This document shows positions 27,576 to 36,439 of a stretch of DNA of 64,000 bases, one piece after another. Source of the DNA: Pseudomonadota bacterium (GTDB taxonomy: Bacteria; Pseudomonadota; Gammaproteobacteria; Xanthomonadales; Rhodanobacteraceae); the NCBI GenBank assembly GCA_023388255.1, contig JAEWGO010000013.1, forward strand, positions 27,040 through 91,039, in the 5' to 3' direction. A program made the translations under genes and the position numbers. Positions within the stretch are counted from its first letter, which is position 1. Each line of letters starts with the position of its first letter. The notes beneath the pieces were generated by a model that did not search any database, was not told where the DNA came from, and saw only the letters and a list, made by a program, of their open reading frames with translations.

Positions 27576-29249
27576 ATGACCCTGGTTGCATCCACCGTGC
27601 GCAATGCGCGCGTGACTCCACTTGCAGCGGCACTGGCACTCGCGCTGGCCGCCGGCACGACATTCGGCACGGCGCCGACAACGGCACAAGCTGGCCCGCT
27701 TTCCAACACCGCGATCGAGGTTTCGCCGCGCTACGCACTGCGCCAGCAGGCACGCGCCCGCGCAGCCGCACGCGGCGTCTCGCCCACTCGCGCCGCATCC
27801 ACCCCGCCTCGCCTCGGCTCCACCTTGCCGGTGACCAGCTGCCTCGACGACACCGACCCCGGCACACTGCGCAACGTGCTTGCGAGCGCTGCCGAAGGCG
27901 ACACGGTCGACCTCACGGCGTTGACCTGCAGCACGATCACGCTGACACAGGGCGCACTCGATTCCAGTGTGCTCGGCGACCACCATCTCTATGACGTGAC
28001 CTTGCAGGGACCCGGTCGTGACAAGCTGACGATCGACGCCGACAACGCTTCGCAGGTACTTGTCGGCGGCGGCTTCTCCGGCGAGAAGGGCACGCTGACC
28101 GTCAACGACCTGACCATCGCGAACGGCGCCTACGGCGGCAGTCTTGCCGCCTGCATCCTAAGTTTCGGTGGCACCGTCGCGCTGAACCGCGTCGACGTGA
28201 AGCATTGCCGCGCGACCGGCCACTATTCGCTGGTGTTCGGCGGCGGCGTCGACGCGAACATGCTGGTGATGACGAACAGCACGATCACCGATTCGAGCAT
28301 CGTCGCGACCGGCACGCACAGCGCCGCCGCCGGCGGCGGCGCGTATGCCAGCGACTCTGCGATCCTCGTCGACAGCATCATCAGCGGCAACACGGTCACC
28401 GCACCTTATGCGTACTACGACGGCTACTTTTCGGGCGGTGGCGGCCTGTACGACCGCGGCGACCTGACGATGACCAACAGCACGGTTTCCGGCAATGCGA
28501 TCCAGACCACGGTGGCTGGCGAGGACGCGCCCGGCGGCGGCATCTACGTGCGTGGCATTGCCACGATCACCGGCTCTTCGGTCGACAACAACCAGACCGA
28601 CGGCGATGGCGGCGGCGTCTACAAGGCGATCTACAGCGTGTACGGCGAACCCGGCGGCTCGAATCCGACGACCAAGCTGACCGTCGTGAACAGCACCATC
28701 GCGGACAACATTGCCGGACACGGCGGCGGCGGCATCGCCAGCTCGCGTCCGCTGTATCTCAGCAACAGTACGGTCGCCGGCAACACCGCCGAGGACGGCG
28801 GAGGAGGCGTGCTGTTCCGCCTCGCCGGCATTACGGACAGTGGCGGCCCGTTCGACATGCAGAGCACGATCGTCGCGACCAACCAGGTCGGCGCGAGTGC
28901 GACGTTCGCAGCCGATGTCGACGCCGACGACACGCTGGCCGCAAGCGGCGCGAACAACCTCGTGATGGCAGGCGGCGGCGCAGTCACGCTGCCGGCGGAC
29001 ACGCTCGCCGCCGATCCGCTGCTGCAGCCGCTGGCCGACAACGGCGGGCCGACACGCACGTTGGCGCTCGGCAAGGGCAGCCCGGCGATCGATGCCGGCA
29101 ACAACGCCGCCGCGCTCGCGTTCGACCAGCGAGGGGACGGCTTCGCGCGCGTGGCCGGCACCGCCGCCGACATCGGCGCGTTCGAAGTCCAGTCGACGGA
29201 CAGTGACGTGATCTTCAAGGACGGCTTCGACGGCACACCCGTGCCCTAG
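27576..29249 (+). CDS. Secreted right-handed beta-helix protein (choice-of-anchor Q type)
   Basis: 557 residues. GGAG eight nt before ATG 27576, then a signal peptide (TPLAAALALALAAGTTFGTAPTTAQA, cleavage near residue 35). After a basic Ala/Arg linker, residues 90-480 form parallel beta-helix rungs rich in NSTI/NSTV and GGG turns (MTNSTITDSS, MTNSTVSGNA, VVNSTIADNIAGHGGGGIAS, LSNSTVAGNTAEDGGGG). The end of the helix is the choice-of-anchor Q pattern (ADPLLQPLADNGGPTRTLAL, then GSPAIDAGNN and DIGAFEVQ). The C-terminus is SDVIFKDGFDGTPVP, the GFE/GFD motif seen inside two other secreted proteins in this window. No autotransporter barrel is present. It is probably a surface or secreted adhesin-like or polysaccharide-binding protein; its function is unproven. 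Confidence 0.88.
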   Translation: MTLVASTVRNARVTPLAAALALALAAGTTFGTAPTTAQAGPLSNTAIEVSPRYALRQQARARAAARGVSPTRAASTPPRLGSTLPVTSCLDDTDPGTLRNVLASAAEGDTVDLTALTCSTITLTQGALDSSVLGDHHLYDVTLQGPGRDKLTIDADNASQVLVGGGFSGEKGTLTVNDLTIANGAYGGSLAACILSFGGTVALNRVDVKHCRATGHYSLVFGGGVDANMLVMTNSTITDSSIVATGTHSAAAGGGAYASDSAILVDSIISGNTVTAPYAYYDGYFSGGGGLYDRGDLTMTNSTVSGNAIQTTVAGEDAPGGGIYVRGIATITGSSVDNNQTDGDGGGVYKAIYSVYGEPGGSNPTTKLTVVNSTIADNIAGHGGGGIASSRPLYLSNSTVAGNTAEDGGGGVLFRLAGITDSGGPFDMQSTIVATNQVGASATFAADVDADDTLAASGANNLVMAGGGAVTLPADTLAADPLLQPLADNGGPTRTLALGKGSPAIDAGNNAAALAFDQRGDGFARVAGTAADIGAFEVQSTDSDVIFKDGFDGTPVP

Positions 29250-29263
29250 GAGGTTGGCCGGGC

Positions 29264-29328
29264 GGGCCTGTCCACGCAGGCCCATGCTCCATGACAAGGC
29301 CGGAGGGCGCATGCCGCGCCCTCCGGCC
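29264..29328. terminator. Tandem hairpins after the beta-helix gene
   Basis: Two hairpins follow the stop at 29249: GGGCCTG/CAGGCCC (29264-29283) and a perfect 13-bp stem GGCCGGAGGGCGC/GCGCCCTCCGGCC with a 5-nt loop (29298-29328). No U-tract follows, so termination is plausible but not certain. Confidence 0.5.
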
Positions 29329-29371
29329 CGGCAGTGCGAGCCAAGCGGTCCATTCCACGTAAACTGCGGCC

Positions 29372-30502
29372 ATGGCAGGTCCACTGACTACGTGGCAGAT
29401 GTCCGCTCCCGAGCCGACCCATGTCCCATGGGTCGAGCGCAATGCGTCGGATCGGCAGGCCATGCTCACCGGCTTGCTGGCACTGGTCTCAAGCGAGGCG
29501 TTGCAAGGCGAGACGCTGGAGGCGGTACTGCAGCGCATCGTCGATTGCGTGACCGCCCACCTGCCGGTGGCGATCGCCAGCATCATCCTGCTCAACGACG
29601 AGCACACGCATTTCGTGCAGGAAGTGTGCGCCGGCGAACTTGATCTGGCACTGCCGAGCGGCTTGCCGTGGCCGGTCGAGATCGGTGCGGCTGGTCGCTG
29701 CGCGCGCAGTGGCGAGGCGCAGTTGATCACCGACCTGCACAACGATCCGGACTACGTCGCCGGCAATCGCGCAGTGATGTCGGAATATCTCGTGCCGATC
29801 CGTCACCGCGATCGGCTGCACGGCGTGCTCAATCTCGAAAGCACGCAGGAGAAATTCTTCACCGCTGAAGTACGCGCGGTATTCGACGCGATCGCGCTGC
29901 AGGTCGCCGGCGCGATCCACCTCGCGCGCGTCGTGCGCGAACTCGAATTGGCCAATGTGCGCCTGCAGCAGCTGTCGATGCGCGATGGCCTCACCGGCAT
30001 CGCCAACCGACGCTGTTTCGACGAGCAGCTTTGGCAACAATGGCAACGATTGCTCCCGACCGGACAGTGGCTCGCGTTGGTGCTGGTCGACATCGACCTG
30101 TTCAAGCCGCTCAACGATGCCTGCGGGCATCTGCAGGGCGACGATTGCCTGCGCCAGCTGGCGCAGCTGTTCAGCGCGTTTGTGGCAGGCACCGATGGAC
30201 TCGCCGCACGCTATGGCGGCGAGGAATTCGCGCTGCTGCTGCCGGGCCACGATCTGCGCCAAGCGCGCCGTGCCGGCGAGCGCTTGCGTCGTCAGGTGCA
30301 GACGAGCGCTCTGTCGCATCCGGCTTCGCCCGTGGCCGCGCACGTGACCGTGAGTGCCGGCATCAGTGCGATGCGCCCGAGCGTGCACCAGACACCGACG
30401 ACGCTGATCGTGCTTGCCGACCGCGCCTTGTATCGCGCCAAGATGCGTGGCCGCAATCGCGTCTGCATTGCCGCCGCGCCTCACCAGTCGGTCGGCTTGT
30501 AG
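29372..30502 (+). CDS. GAF-GGDEF diguanylate cyclase
   Basis: 376 residues, cytosolic. A GAF sensor domain covers about residues 35-195 (ILLNDEHTHFVQEVCAG, YLVPIRHRDRLHGVLNLES). The GGDEF domain covers about 205-370 with DGLTGIANRRCFDEQL, DIDLFKPLNDACGHLQGDDC and the active-site RYGGEEF, so it should make cyclic di-GMP. The position five residues before GGEEF where an inhibitory RxxD site would sit reads AGTD, so product inhibition at that site is not expected. Its 3' end overlaps the convergent SDR gene by 22 bp. ATG 29372 was taken as start; the in-frame ATG at 29399 is an alternative. Confidence 0.9.
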   Translation: MAGPLTTWQMSAPEPTHVPWVERNASDRQAMLTGLLALVSSEALQGETLEAVLQRIVDCVTAHLPVAIASIILLNDEHTHFVQEVCAGELDLALPSGLPWPVEIGAAGRCARSGEAQLITDLHNDPDYVAGNRAVMSEYLVPIRHRDRLHGVLNLESTQEKFFTAEVRAVFDAIALQVAGAIHLARVVRELELANVRLQQLSMRDGLTGIANRRCFDEQLWQQWQRLLPTGQWLALVLVDIDLFKPLNDACGHLQGDDCLRQLAQLFSAFVAGTDGLAARYGGEEFALLLPGHDLRQARRAGERLRRQVQTSALSHPASPVAAHVTVSAGISAMRPSVHQTPTTLIVLADRALYRAKMRGRNRVCIAAAPHQSVGL

Positions 30503-32058
30503 TCCTTCAGGAACTGCCCCCACACGTGCTCGCCGCTGTTGAAGCCGGCGATGATCGGATCGACGATGCGCGCCGCACCGTCGACGATGTCGAGAGGCGG
30601 ATGGAAGCGTTCCTCGACGACCTTGCGCGCGGCGATCTCGGCCGGGTCCTCGTCGGTGACCCAGCCGGTGTCGACGCTGTTCATGTGGATGCCGTCGCCG
30701 TGATAGTCGGCGGCCGAAGTGCGCGTCATCATGTTCAGCGCGGCCTTCGCCATGTTCGTGTGCGGATGACGCGTGGTCTTGAAGTTGCGGTAGAACTGGC
30801 CCTCCATCGCCGACACGTTGACGATGTGTTTGTCGCGCTCGGGCGTCTTCAGCATCAGCGGTTTCAGACGCGCGTTGAGTATGAACGGCGCGATCGCATT
30901 GACCAGCTGCACTTCCAGCAATTCGACCGACGGCACTTCGGCCAGCAGCAGGCGCCATGAATTGCGGCCGCGCAGATCGATCTGCTGCAGGTCCTGGTCG
31001 AGGCGGCCTTGCGGGAACAGATGTTGCTGCGCCAGCAGTTCTTCCGGCAGCAACGGAACCTGCGACAACTCGGCCGCACGCGTCAGCCCGGCCAGCGGTG
31101 CCGCCGGCGCACCGGCCGCGGCCACGTCCACGCCGGTCGTCGGCAGGATGTGCTCGCGCAGCAAGCCTTCGTAGTGACCGAGCAGCGTACGCTGGTGCTC
31201 CGGCAGATCGCGCAGCGCAGCGGTCTCGCCGGCCATCATGTGCGCATAGAACTCCGGCGGACGACGCACCGTCTGGCAGGCATTGCTGATGATGAAATCG
31301 AGGCGTGTGCGCGTCGCGACGAGTTCGTGGCAGAACGCCTCGACGCTCGGTGTGTGACGCAGGTCGAGCCCGAAGATCTGCAGCCGATGGCCCCATTCGC
31401 CGAAGTCCGGCTCAGCCGCGTAGCGCGCCGCGGAATCGCGCGGGAAACGGGTGGTGACGATCAGCTCGGCGCCGGCGCGCAGCAATTTGAGACCCGCCTG
31501 GTAACCGATCTTGACGCGTCCGCCGGTCAGCAGCGCGACGCGGCCGCGCAGGTCGGCAGTCTCGGTGCGCTTGGCGAAGTTGAAGTCCGCGCAGGCCGGG
31601 CAGAGCTGGTCGTAAAAGTGATGGATCAGCGAGTACTTCTGCTTGCACACATAGCAATGCTGCGGCTCGATCGATTCGCGCGGTTGCGGTTCGGCGCTGT
31701 CGCTGTCCTGCGCGATGAAGCCTTCGGGCGGAAACACGTTCGGCGTCGAGAACACCGGCTTGCGACGCAACGCGCGGATGCCGGTGGCGTTCAGCACATC
31801 GTCGTCGGCGCGGATCTGCGCGGCATTGCGCTCTTTCTCGGCGGCTTTCAGTTTCAGCCGGCGCGCAACCGGATCGGGGTGATAGACCTGTGCGACCGCG
31901 CGATGCAGACGATGCCGGTCAGCAGCGGGCAGGCGATCGAGCAGTTCGCGATCGGTGGCGACCGCCTCCAGCAGGTCGGACGCAGCGCGCAGACGCGCCA
32001 GCAAGGAGGCGTCGGCGTCATCGGTGGGTGGAAGCGAAGCATTCGGTGTGGTTGTCAC
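30481..32058 (-). CDS. SDR-family oxidoreductase-like protein with N-terminal zinc-finger segment
   Basis: 525 residues, about twice the usual SDR length. Residues 1-130 are helical and charged; about 135-160 carry CYVCKQKYSLIHHFYDQLCP, a CxxC...CxxC zinc-binding pattern completed by AC. The SDR part starts near 170 (VALLTGGRVKIGYQAGLKLL, a TGxxxIG-type dinucleotide motif), with ISNACQT replacing the classical NNAG and a large insertion of about 90 residues before VNVSAMEGQFYR. At the catalytic YxxxK site the sequence reads TNMAK, so the Tyr is a Thr while the Lys is kept. That suggests altered or lost oxidoreductase activity. The GTG start at 32058 is my choice; no good Shine-Dalgarno is seen. 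It lies 185 bp downstream of rsgA. Confidence 0.75.
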   Translation of the reverse strand: MTTTPNASLPPTDDADASLLARLRAASDLLEAVATDRELLDRLPAADRHRLHRAVAQVYHPDPVARRLKLKAAEKERNAAQIRADDDVLNATGIRALRRKPVFSTPNVFPPEGFIAQDSDSAEPQPRESIEPQHCYVCKQKYSLIHHFYDQLCPACADFNFAKRTETADLRGRVALLTGGRVKIGYQAGLKLLRAGAELIVTTRFPRDSAARYAAEPDFGEWGHRLQIFGLDLRHTPSVEAFCHELVATRTRLDFIISNACQTVRRPPEFYAHMMAGETAALRDLPEHQRTLLGHYEGLLREHILPTTGVDVAAAGAPAAPLAGLTRAAELSQVPLLPEELLAQQHLFPQGRLDQDLQQIDLRGRNSWRLLLAEVPSVELLEVQLVNAIAPFILNARLKPLMLKTPERDKHIVNVSAMEGQFYRNFKTTRHPHTNMAKAALNMMTRTSAADYHGDGIHMNSVDTGWVTDEDPAEIAARKVVEERFHPPLDIVDGAARIVDPIIAGFNSGEHVWGQFLKDYKPTDW

Positions 32059-32099
32059 GAAACGGTATCCATGAATCCAAGATGGGGTAGCGATGCAAC

Positions 32100-32217
32100 C
32101 CTTTCCCGCGCAGGAGAAGTGGCGCAACGCGCCGGATGAGGCTCTGACTTGACTCAACGCGTCGGCGACCAAGCCTCATCCGCCCGCCAGGATTTTCTCC
32201 CGCAAGGAGGAAGGAGG
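32100..32217. repeat. Inverted pair of REP-like intergenic repeats
   Basis: Two related arms face each other in the rsgA-SDR gap. One arm (about 32100-32143) and its inverted partner (about 32172-32217) both read, in one orientation, as GCCTCATCCG-(C/G)CGC... followed by a CTCC(C/T)GC-type block. An 11-bp stem (32133-32143 with 32172-32182) can form. Such CCTCATCC...CTCCCGC elements are common intergenic repeats in xanthomonads and pseudomonads. Confidence 0.6.
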
Positions 32218-32243
32218 CTGCGACAAGCGCGGGTTGTCCCGCC

Positions 32244-33320
32244 TCAGCGTTTGCCGTACTTCTCGCCAAGACGCTTGCCGAGCGCCTTGGTCAGCACGCG
32301 CGATTCGCCCTTCTTGCGCATCTGCGCTTCGAGCGCTTCCGCGGCGACGGCGAGTTCGTCGCGGAGTTTCAGGTAATTGCGCCAGCGCGCCGGATCGAGG
32401 CTACCGTTGGTCAGCGCCGCCTGCACCGCGCAACCAGGTTCACTGGCGTGACCGCAATCGCCGAAGCGGCATGATTGGGCAAGTTCGTCGACGTCCGCGA
32501 ACTGGCCTTCGTCGAGTTCTTCCTCGCCGGTCAGCTTGATCTCGCGCATGCCGGGGGTGTCGATCAGGCAGCCGCCTGACGGCAATTGCAGCAACGCGCG
32601 ATGCGTCGTCGTGTGGCGACCGCGACTGTCGTGCTCGCGCACGGCGCGCGTCGCCATGCGCTCGTGCCCGAGCAGGGTGTTGGTCAAGGTCGACTTGCCG
32701 ACGCCGGACGAGCCGACCAGCACCGCCGTATGGCCGGGCCCGAGGTAGGCCAGCAGCGGCGCGACGCTGTCGGCGGATTTCGCGTTGACCGCGAACATCG
32801 CGATGTCCGGAATGCGCCGGCGCAGATCTGCCAGCGCGGCATCCGCGTCGCCGGACTGGTCCGCTTTGGTCAGCACCAGCACCGGCATCGCGCCGCTCGA
32901 CTGGATCAGCAACAAATACCGCTCGATACGCGCTGGATTGAAATCGCCATCGAGGCCGTTCAGCACCAGCACCGCGTCGATGTTTGCGGCGATGATCTGG
33001 CGCTGGTGGCTCTCGCCGGCTGCGCCGCGGCGCAGTTCCGTACGGCGTGGCAGGATGTGCTCGATGGTCGGCGGCGCGCCTGGCGCGACCAGCACGAAGT
33101 CGCCGACGGCCGGGCGCTCGGTCGGATCGAGGTCGCGTTTGAGGTAACGCGCGGCCGGCTGCGCATTGAACATCTGCACGCCGTCATGCAGCTGGTAACC
33201 GGCGCGATGCTGCGCAACCACGCGAGCCACGCTGCTGTTCGCCGGCGCATCGTGCGGCCACGTCGTCGGACGCCAGCCGATGCGGGCAAGGTGCTTTTCT
33301 TCGTCGGCGGTCGGCTGCAT
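32244..33320 (-). CDS. rsgA: Ribosome small subunit-dependent GTPase RsgA
   Basis: 358 residues. RsgA is the circularly permuted GTPase that checks late maturation of the 30S ribosomal subunit. An OB-fold precedes the GTPase domain. The permuted G-motif order is visible: LTKAD (G4) first, then GSSGVGKST (G1), HTTTH (switch/G2 region) and DTPGMRE (G3). The C-terminal zinc site is CRFGDCGHASEPGC. Length and order are typical. It is cytosolic and monocistronic, with the SDR-like gene downstream on the same strand. Confidence 0.96.
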   Translation of the reverse strand: MQPTADEEKHLARIGWRPTTWPHDAPANSSVARVVAQHRAGYQLHDGVQMFNAQPAARYLKRDLDPTERPAVGDFVLVAPGAPPTIEHILPRRTELRRGAAGESHQRQIIAANIDAVLVLNGLDGDFNPARIERYLLLIQSSGAMPVLVLTKADQSGDADAALADLRRRIPDIAMFAVNAKSADSVAPLLAYLGPGHTAVLVGSSGVGKSTLTNTLLGHERMATRAVREHDSRGRHTTTHRALLQLPSGGCLIDTPGMREIKLTGEEELDEGQFADVDELAQSCRFGDCGHASEPGCAVQAALTNGSLDPARWRNYLKLRDELAVAAEALEAQMRKKGESRVLTKALGKRLGEKYGKR

Positions 33321-33450
33321 CCGCCAATTCTAGCCGCGATCGGCGCGGCAGCCGCCTTTTCGCCGGCGTCGGTGCTTGCCGGCCTGCTGCAGGGTGCGGC
33401 GTTGCGATAGCGCTGCTAGCATCCTTCGCGACTTGGCAGCAGGAAAAGCA

Positions 33451-34695
33451 ATGGAAGACCAGCCGGTGGCGGTCAGCAACCGCCTCGACCAGGTGCGTTA
33501 CGACATCCGCGGGCCGCTCAGTCGGCGCGCGCACGAACTGGAAGCCGCCGGCAAATCGGTACTGCGCCTGAACATCGGCAACCCGGGCCTGTTCGGTTTT
33601 CGCGTGCCGCAGCACCTGCGCGACGCGATTTCCGGAGCGCTGCCGCGCAGCGAAGCGTATTGCCACCAACAGGGCCTGCTCGAAGCGCGCGAAGCGGTCG
33701 CCGCTCTGCATCGGCGCAACGGCGCGGACGCCGCGGCTGATCGCGTGTTCATCGGCAACGGCGTCAGCGAACTGATCGACCTCAGCCTGCGCGCGCTGCT
33801 CGATGTCGGCGACGAAGTGCTGATCCCGGCGCCCGACTACCCGCTGTGGACCGCGGCGACGCGCCTCAACGGCGGCGTGCCAGTGCACTACGGCTGCCCG
33901 CCCGAGCGCGGCCACCTGCCCGATCCGGCCGAGCTGGAAGCGCTGGTCACGCCGCGCACGAAGGCGCTGGTCGTCATCAATCCGAACAATCCGACCGGCG
34001 CGGTATACCCACGCGCGACCCTCGAAGCGCTGGTCGCGGTCGCCGCGCGCCACGGCCTGATTCTGCTGTGCGACGAGATCTACGACAGCGTGCTCTACGA
34101 CGATGCCCGCTTCGAGCCACTTGCGCCGCTCGCCGACGAAGTGCCGTGCATCAGCTACGGCGGCTTGTCGAAGGTGCACCTCGCCTGCGGTTATCGCGTC
34201 GGCTGGCTGTCGGTGACCGGCGCCGCGCGTCGCGTCAAACCGCTGCTGCACGCGCTCGACCTGCTCGCTTCCCTGCGCCTGTGCAGCAACGTGACCGCGC
34301 AGTGGGCGATCAAGCCCGCGCTGGAAGGCCCGAACGAGATCGGCACGCTGACCCGACCCGGCGGCCGCCTGCACGCCGCGCGCGCGGCGATTTGCGATGG
34401 CGTCGCGCGCAGCGCGTTCCTGCGCATGGTGACACCGCAGGCCGCACTGTATGCGTTCCCCGGCGTAGACACCGAGCGCCTGCCCGGCTTCGACGACGAG
34501 ACGTTCGCACTCGACCTGCTCGAACACGAACACGTGATCCTGGTGCCGGGCTCCAGCTTCAACATCGCCGCGCGCCATCATTTCCGCGTGACAATGTTGC
34601 CCGAACCGGATGTGCTCGCCGACGTGTTCGTGCGCATCGAGCGCACACTCGAGCGCCTCGCCGAAAGCACCGGCGCGAACAGGCGCGTCGCGTGA
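33451..34695 (+). CDS. alaA: Alanine-synthesising aminotransferase AlaA
   Basis: 414 residues. A PLP-dependent class I/II aminotransferase closely resembling E. coli AlaA along its whole length: RYDIRGPLSRRAHELEAAGK, LNIGNPGLFGFR, IGNGVSELIDL, PAPDYPLWTAATRLNGG, VINPNNPTGAVYPR, the PLP Lys in GGLSKVHLACGYRVGW, and TRPGGRLHAAR. It transfers amino groups from glutamate to pyruvate, giving alanine. AGGA lies eight nt before ATG 33451. The stop overlaps the start of the esterase gene by 4 bp (GTGA), so the two are translationally coupled. Confidence 0.9.
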   Translation: MEDQPVAVSNRLDQVRYDIRGPLSRRAHELEAAGKSVLRLNIGNPGLFGFRVPQHLRDAISGALPRSEAYCHQQGLLEAREAVAALHRRNGADAAADRVFIGNGVSELIDLSLRALLDVGDEVLIPAPDYPLWTAATRLNGGVPVHYGCPPERGHLPDPAELEALVTPRTKALVVINPNNPTGAVYPRATLEALVAVAARHGLILLCDEIYDSVLYDDARFEPLAPLADEVPCISYGGLSKVHLACGYRVGWLSVTGAARRVKPLLHALDLLASLRLCSNVTAQWAIKPALEGPNEIGTLTRPGGRLHAARAAICDGVARSAFLRMVTPQAALYAFPGVDTERLPGFDDETFALDLLEHEHVILVPGSSFNIAARHHFRVTMLPEPDVLADVFVRIERTLERLAESTGANRRVA

Positions 34696-35303
34696 ACCGC
34701 GGCTTCCTCGCGCTCGGCGATTCCTACACGATCGGCGAAGGCGTCGCAGCCGACGAACGCTGGCCGGCGCAACTCGCGCGCCGCCTGCGCGCGCGCGGCG
34801 ATACGATCGCCGACCCGGAGGTGATCGCGCGGACCGGCTGGACCACCGACGAACTCTCCGCCGCGATGGACGCGGCGGCATTCGCGCCCTCGTATGCGCT
34901 GGTGACCTTGTTGATCGGCGTCAACAACCAGTACCGCGGGCGACCGATCGACAATTACCGCGAAGAATTCGCCGCGCTGCTGCAACGCGCCTGCGCGCTC
35001 GCCGGCAACGAACCGGGGCGCGTCATGGTGGTATCGATTCCGGACTGGGGCGTGACCCGGTTCGCGCGCGAACACGGTCGTAACGCGACGCTGGTCGGCG
35101 CCGAAATCGATGCCTTCAATGCCGCCGCGCGCGCAATCGCGAACGTCGCACGGGTTGCCTTCGTCGACATCACGCCTGCCTCGCGCGAGGCAGGCGATGC
35201 CGATGCGATGCTGGTCGGCGATGGCCTGCATCCCTCCGCCGCACAGTACGCGCTGTGGACGGATGCCATCTTCCCGGATGCGCGAGAGCGGCTCGCGCGC
35301 TGA
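34692..35303 (+). CDS. SGNH/GDSL-family esterase
   Basis: 203 residues. The GTG start overlaps the alaA stop in a GTGA junction. The SGNH hydrolase blocks are in place: LALGDSYTIGEG with the nucleophile Ser (block I), a Gly near RTGWTTDEL (block II), LLIGVNNQYRG with the Asn (block III) and DGLHPSAAQ with the Asp-His pair (block V). It should hydrolyse an ester or acetyl group. No signal peptide is present, so a cytosolic substrate is expected. The functional link with AlaA is not known and rests only on coupling. Confidence 0.88.
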   Translation: MNRGFLALGDSYTIGEGVAADERWPAQLARRLRARGDTIADPEVIARTGWTTDELSAAMDAAAFAPSYALVTLLIGVNNQYRGRPIDNYREEFAALLQRACALAGNEPGRVMVVSIPDWGVTRFAREHGRNATLVGAEIDAFNAAARAIANVARVAFVDITPASREAGDADAMLVGDGLHPSAAQYALWTDAIFPDARERLAR

Positions 35304-35308
35304 TCGCC

Positions 35309-36439
35309 TCACGCCGCCTTGCGATGCAGGATCGCGCCAAGCGCTTCGAGCACGCGATCGACGTTCTCCGGCGTGCTGCCGGCGCCCATCAGGCCGATGC
35401 GCCAGATCTTTCCGGCGAGTTCACCAAGGCCCGCGCCGATCTCGATGCCGTGTTCGTCGAGCAGGCGGCGGCGCACGCACGCCTCGTCGACGCCATCCGG
35501 CACCTTCACCGCATTGAGCTGCGGCAGGCGCGCACCTTCGGCGACGAGCAGGTCGAGACCGATCGCCGCGAGGCCGTCGCGCAGGCGCAGATGATTCGCG
35601 CGATGACGCGCCCACGACGCTTCGAGGCCTTCCTCGCGCAGCATCAACAAGGCCTCGTGCAGCGCGTACAACATGTTGATCGGCGCGGTGTGGTGGTAGG
35701 CGCGCCCGGCGCCCTGCCAGTAGTTGATGATCAGGCCGAGATCGAGGAACCAGCTCTGCACCGGCGTCCTGCGCGCTTTCAGCGCGGCGACCGCAGTGTC
35801 GCTGAAACTCAGCGGTGACAGTCCCGGCGGCGCGGCGAGGCATTTCTGCGAGCCGGAATAGATCGCGTCGGCACCCCATCCGTCGACCTCGACCGGGATA
35901 CCGCCGAGACTGGTCACCGCGTCGACGATGCTGAGCGCGCCGTGCTCGCGCGCGAGACGGCACAGCGCGGCCGCGTCGGACTCGACGCCGGTGGAGGTTT
36001 CCGCATGCACGAACGCGAGCGCCTTCGCACCGGGATGCGCCTTCAACGCGGCTTCGGCCTTGTGCAGGTCGATCGGCTGGCCGAACGCATCGTCGACCAT
36101 CACTGCAGTGGCGCCGATGCGCAACACGTTCTCGCGCATGCGCGCACCGAACACGCCGTTGCGGCACACGATCACCCGGTCGCCCGGCTCGATCAGGTTC
36201 GCGAACGCGGCCTCCATGCCGGCCGAACCCGGTGCCGAGATCGGCAGGGTCAGCGCGTTCGCGGTGCGGAACGCATGGCGCAGCAGTTCCTTGACCTCGT
36301 CCATCATTGCGATGAAAACCGGGTCGAGATGGCCGATCGTCGGCCGCGCCAGCGCATCGAGGACGCGCCGCGGCACCGGCGACGGCCCGGGACCGAACAG
36401 CAGGCGTTCGGGCGGCTGGAAAGACTGGAAGGCGGGCAT
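35309..36439 (-). CDS. Class V PLP aminotransferase (alanine/serine-glyoxylate type)
   Basis: 376 residues. A fold type I, class V aminotransferase of the alanine-glyoxylate/serine-glyoxylate group: GPGPSPVPRRVLDAL near the N-terminus, SAPGSAGMEAAFANLIEPGD, VHAETSTGVESD, the cofactor Asp region VDAVTSLGG, and the PLP Lys in SGSQKCLAAPPGLS. The likely reaction is amino transfer between a small amino acid (alanine or serine) and glyoxylate; the exact pair cannot be read from sequence. ATG 36439 has GGAG seven nt upstream. Its end is five bases from the convergent esterase gene. Confidence 0.9.
   Translation of the reverse strand: MPAFQSFQPPERLLFGPGPSPVPRRVLDALARPTIGHLDPVFIAMMDEVKELLRHAFRTANALTLPISAPGSAGMEAAFANLIEPGDRVIVCRNGVFGARMRENVLRIGATAVMVDDAFGQPIDLHKAEAALKAHPGAKALAFVHAETSTGVESDAAALCRLAREHGALSIVDAVTSLGGIPVEVDGWGADAIYSGSQKCLAAPPGLSPLSFSDTAVAALKARRTPVQSWFLDLGLIINYWQGAGRAYHHTAPINMLYALHEALLMLREEGLEASWARHRANHLRLRDGLAAIGLDLLVAEGARLPQLNAVKVPDGVDEACVRRRLLDEHGIEIGAGLGELAGKIWRIGLMGAGSTPENVDRVLEALGAILHRKAA

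Noticed and set aside
33184..34881. A minus-strand frame opposite alaA
   Set aside because: It is an Arg/Ala/Val-rich shadow of a strongly conserved aminotransferase gene.
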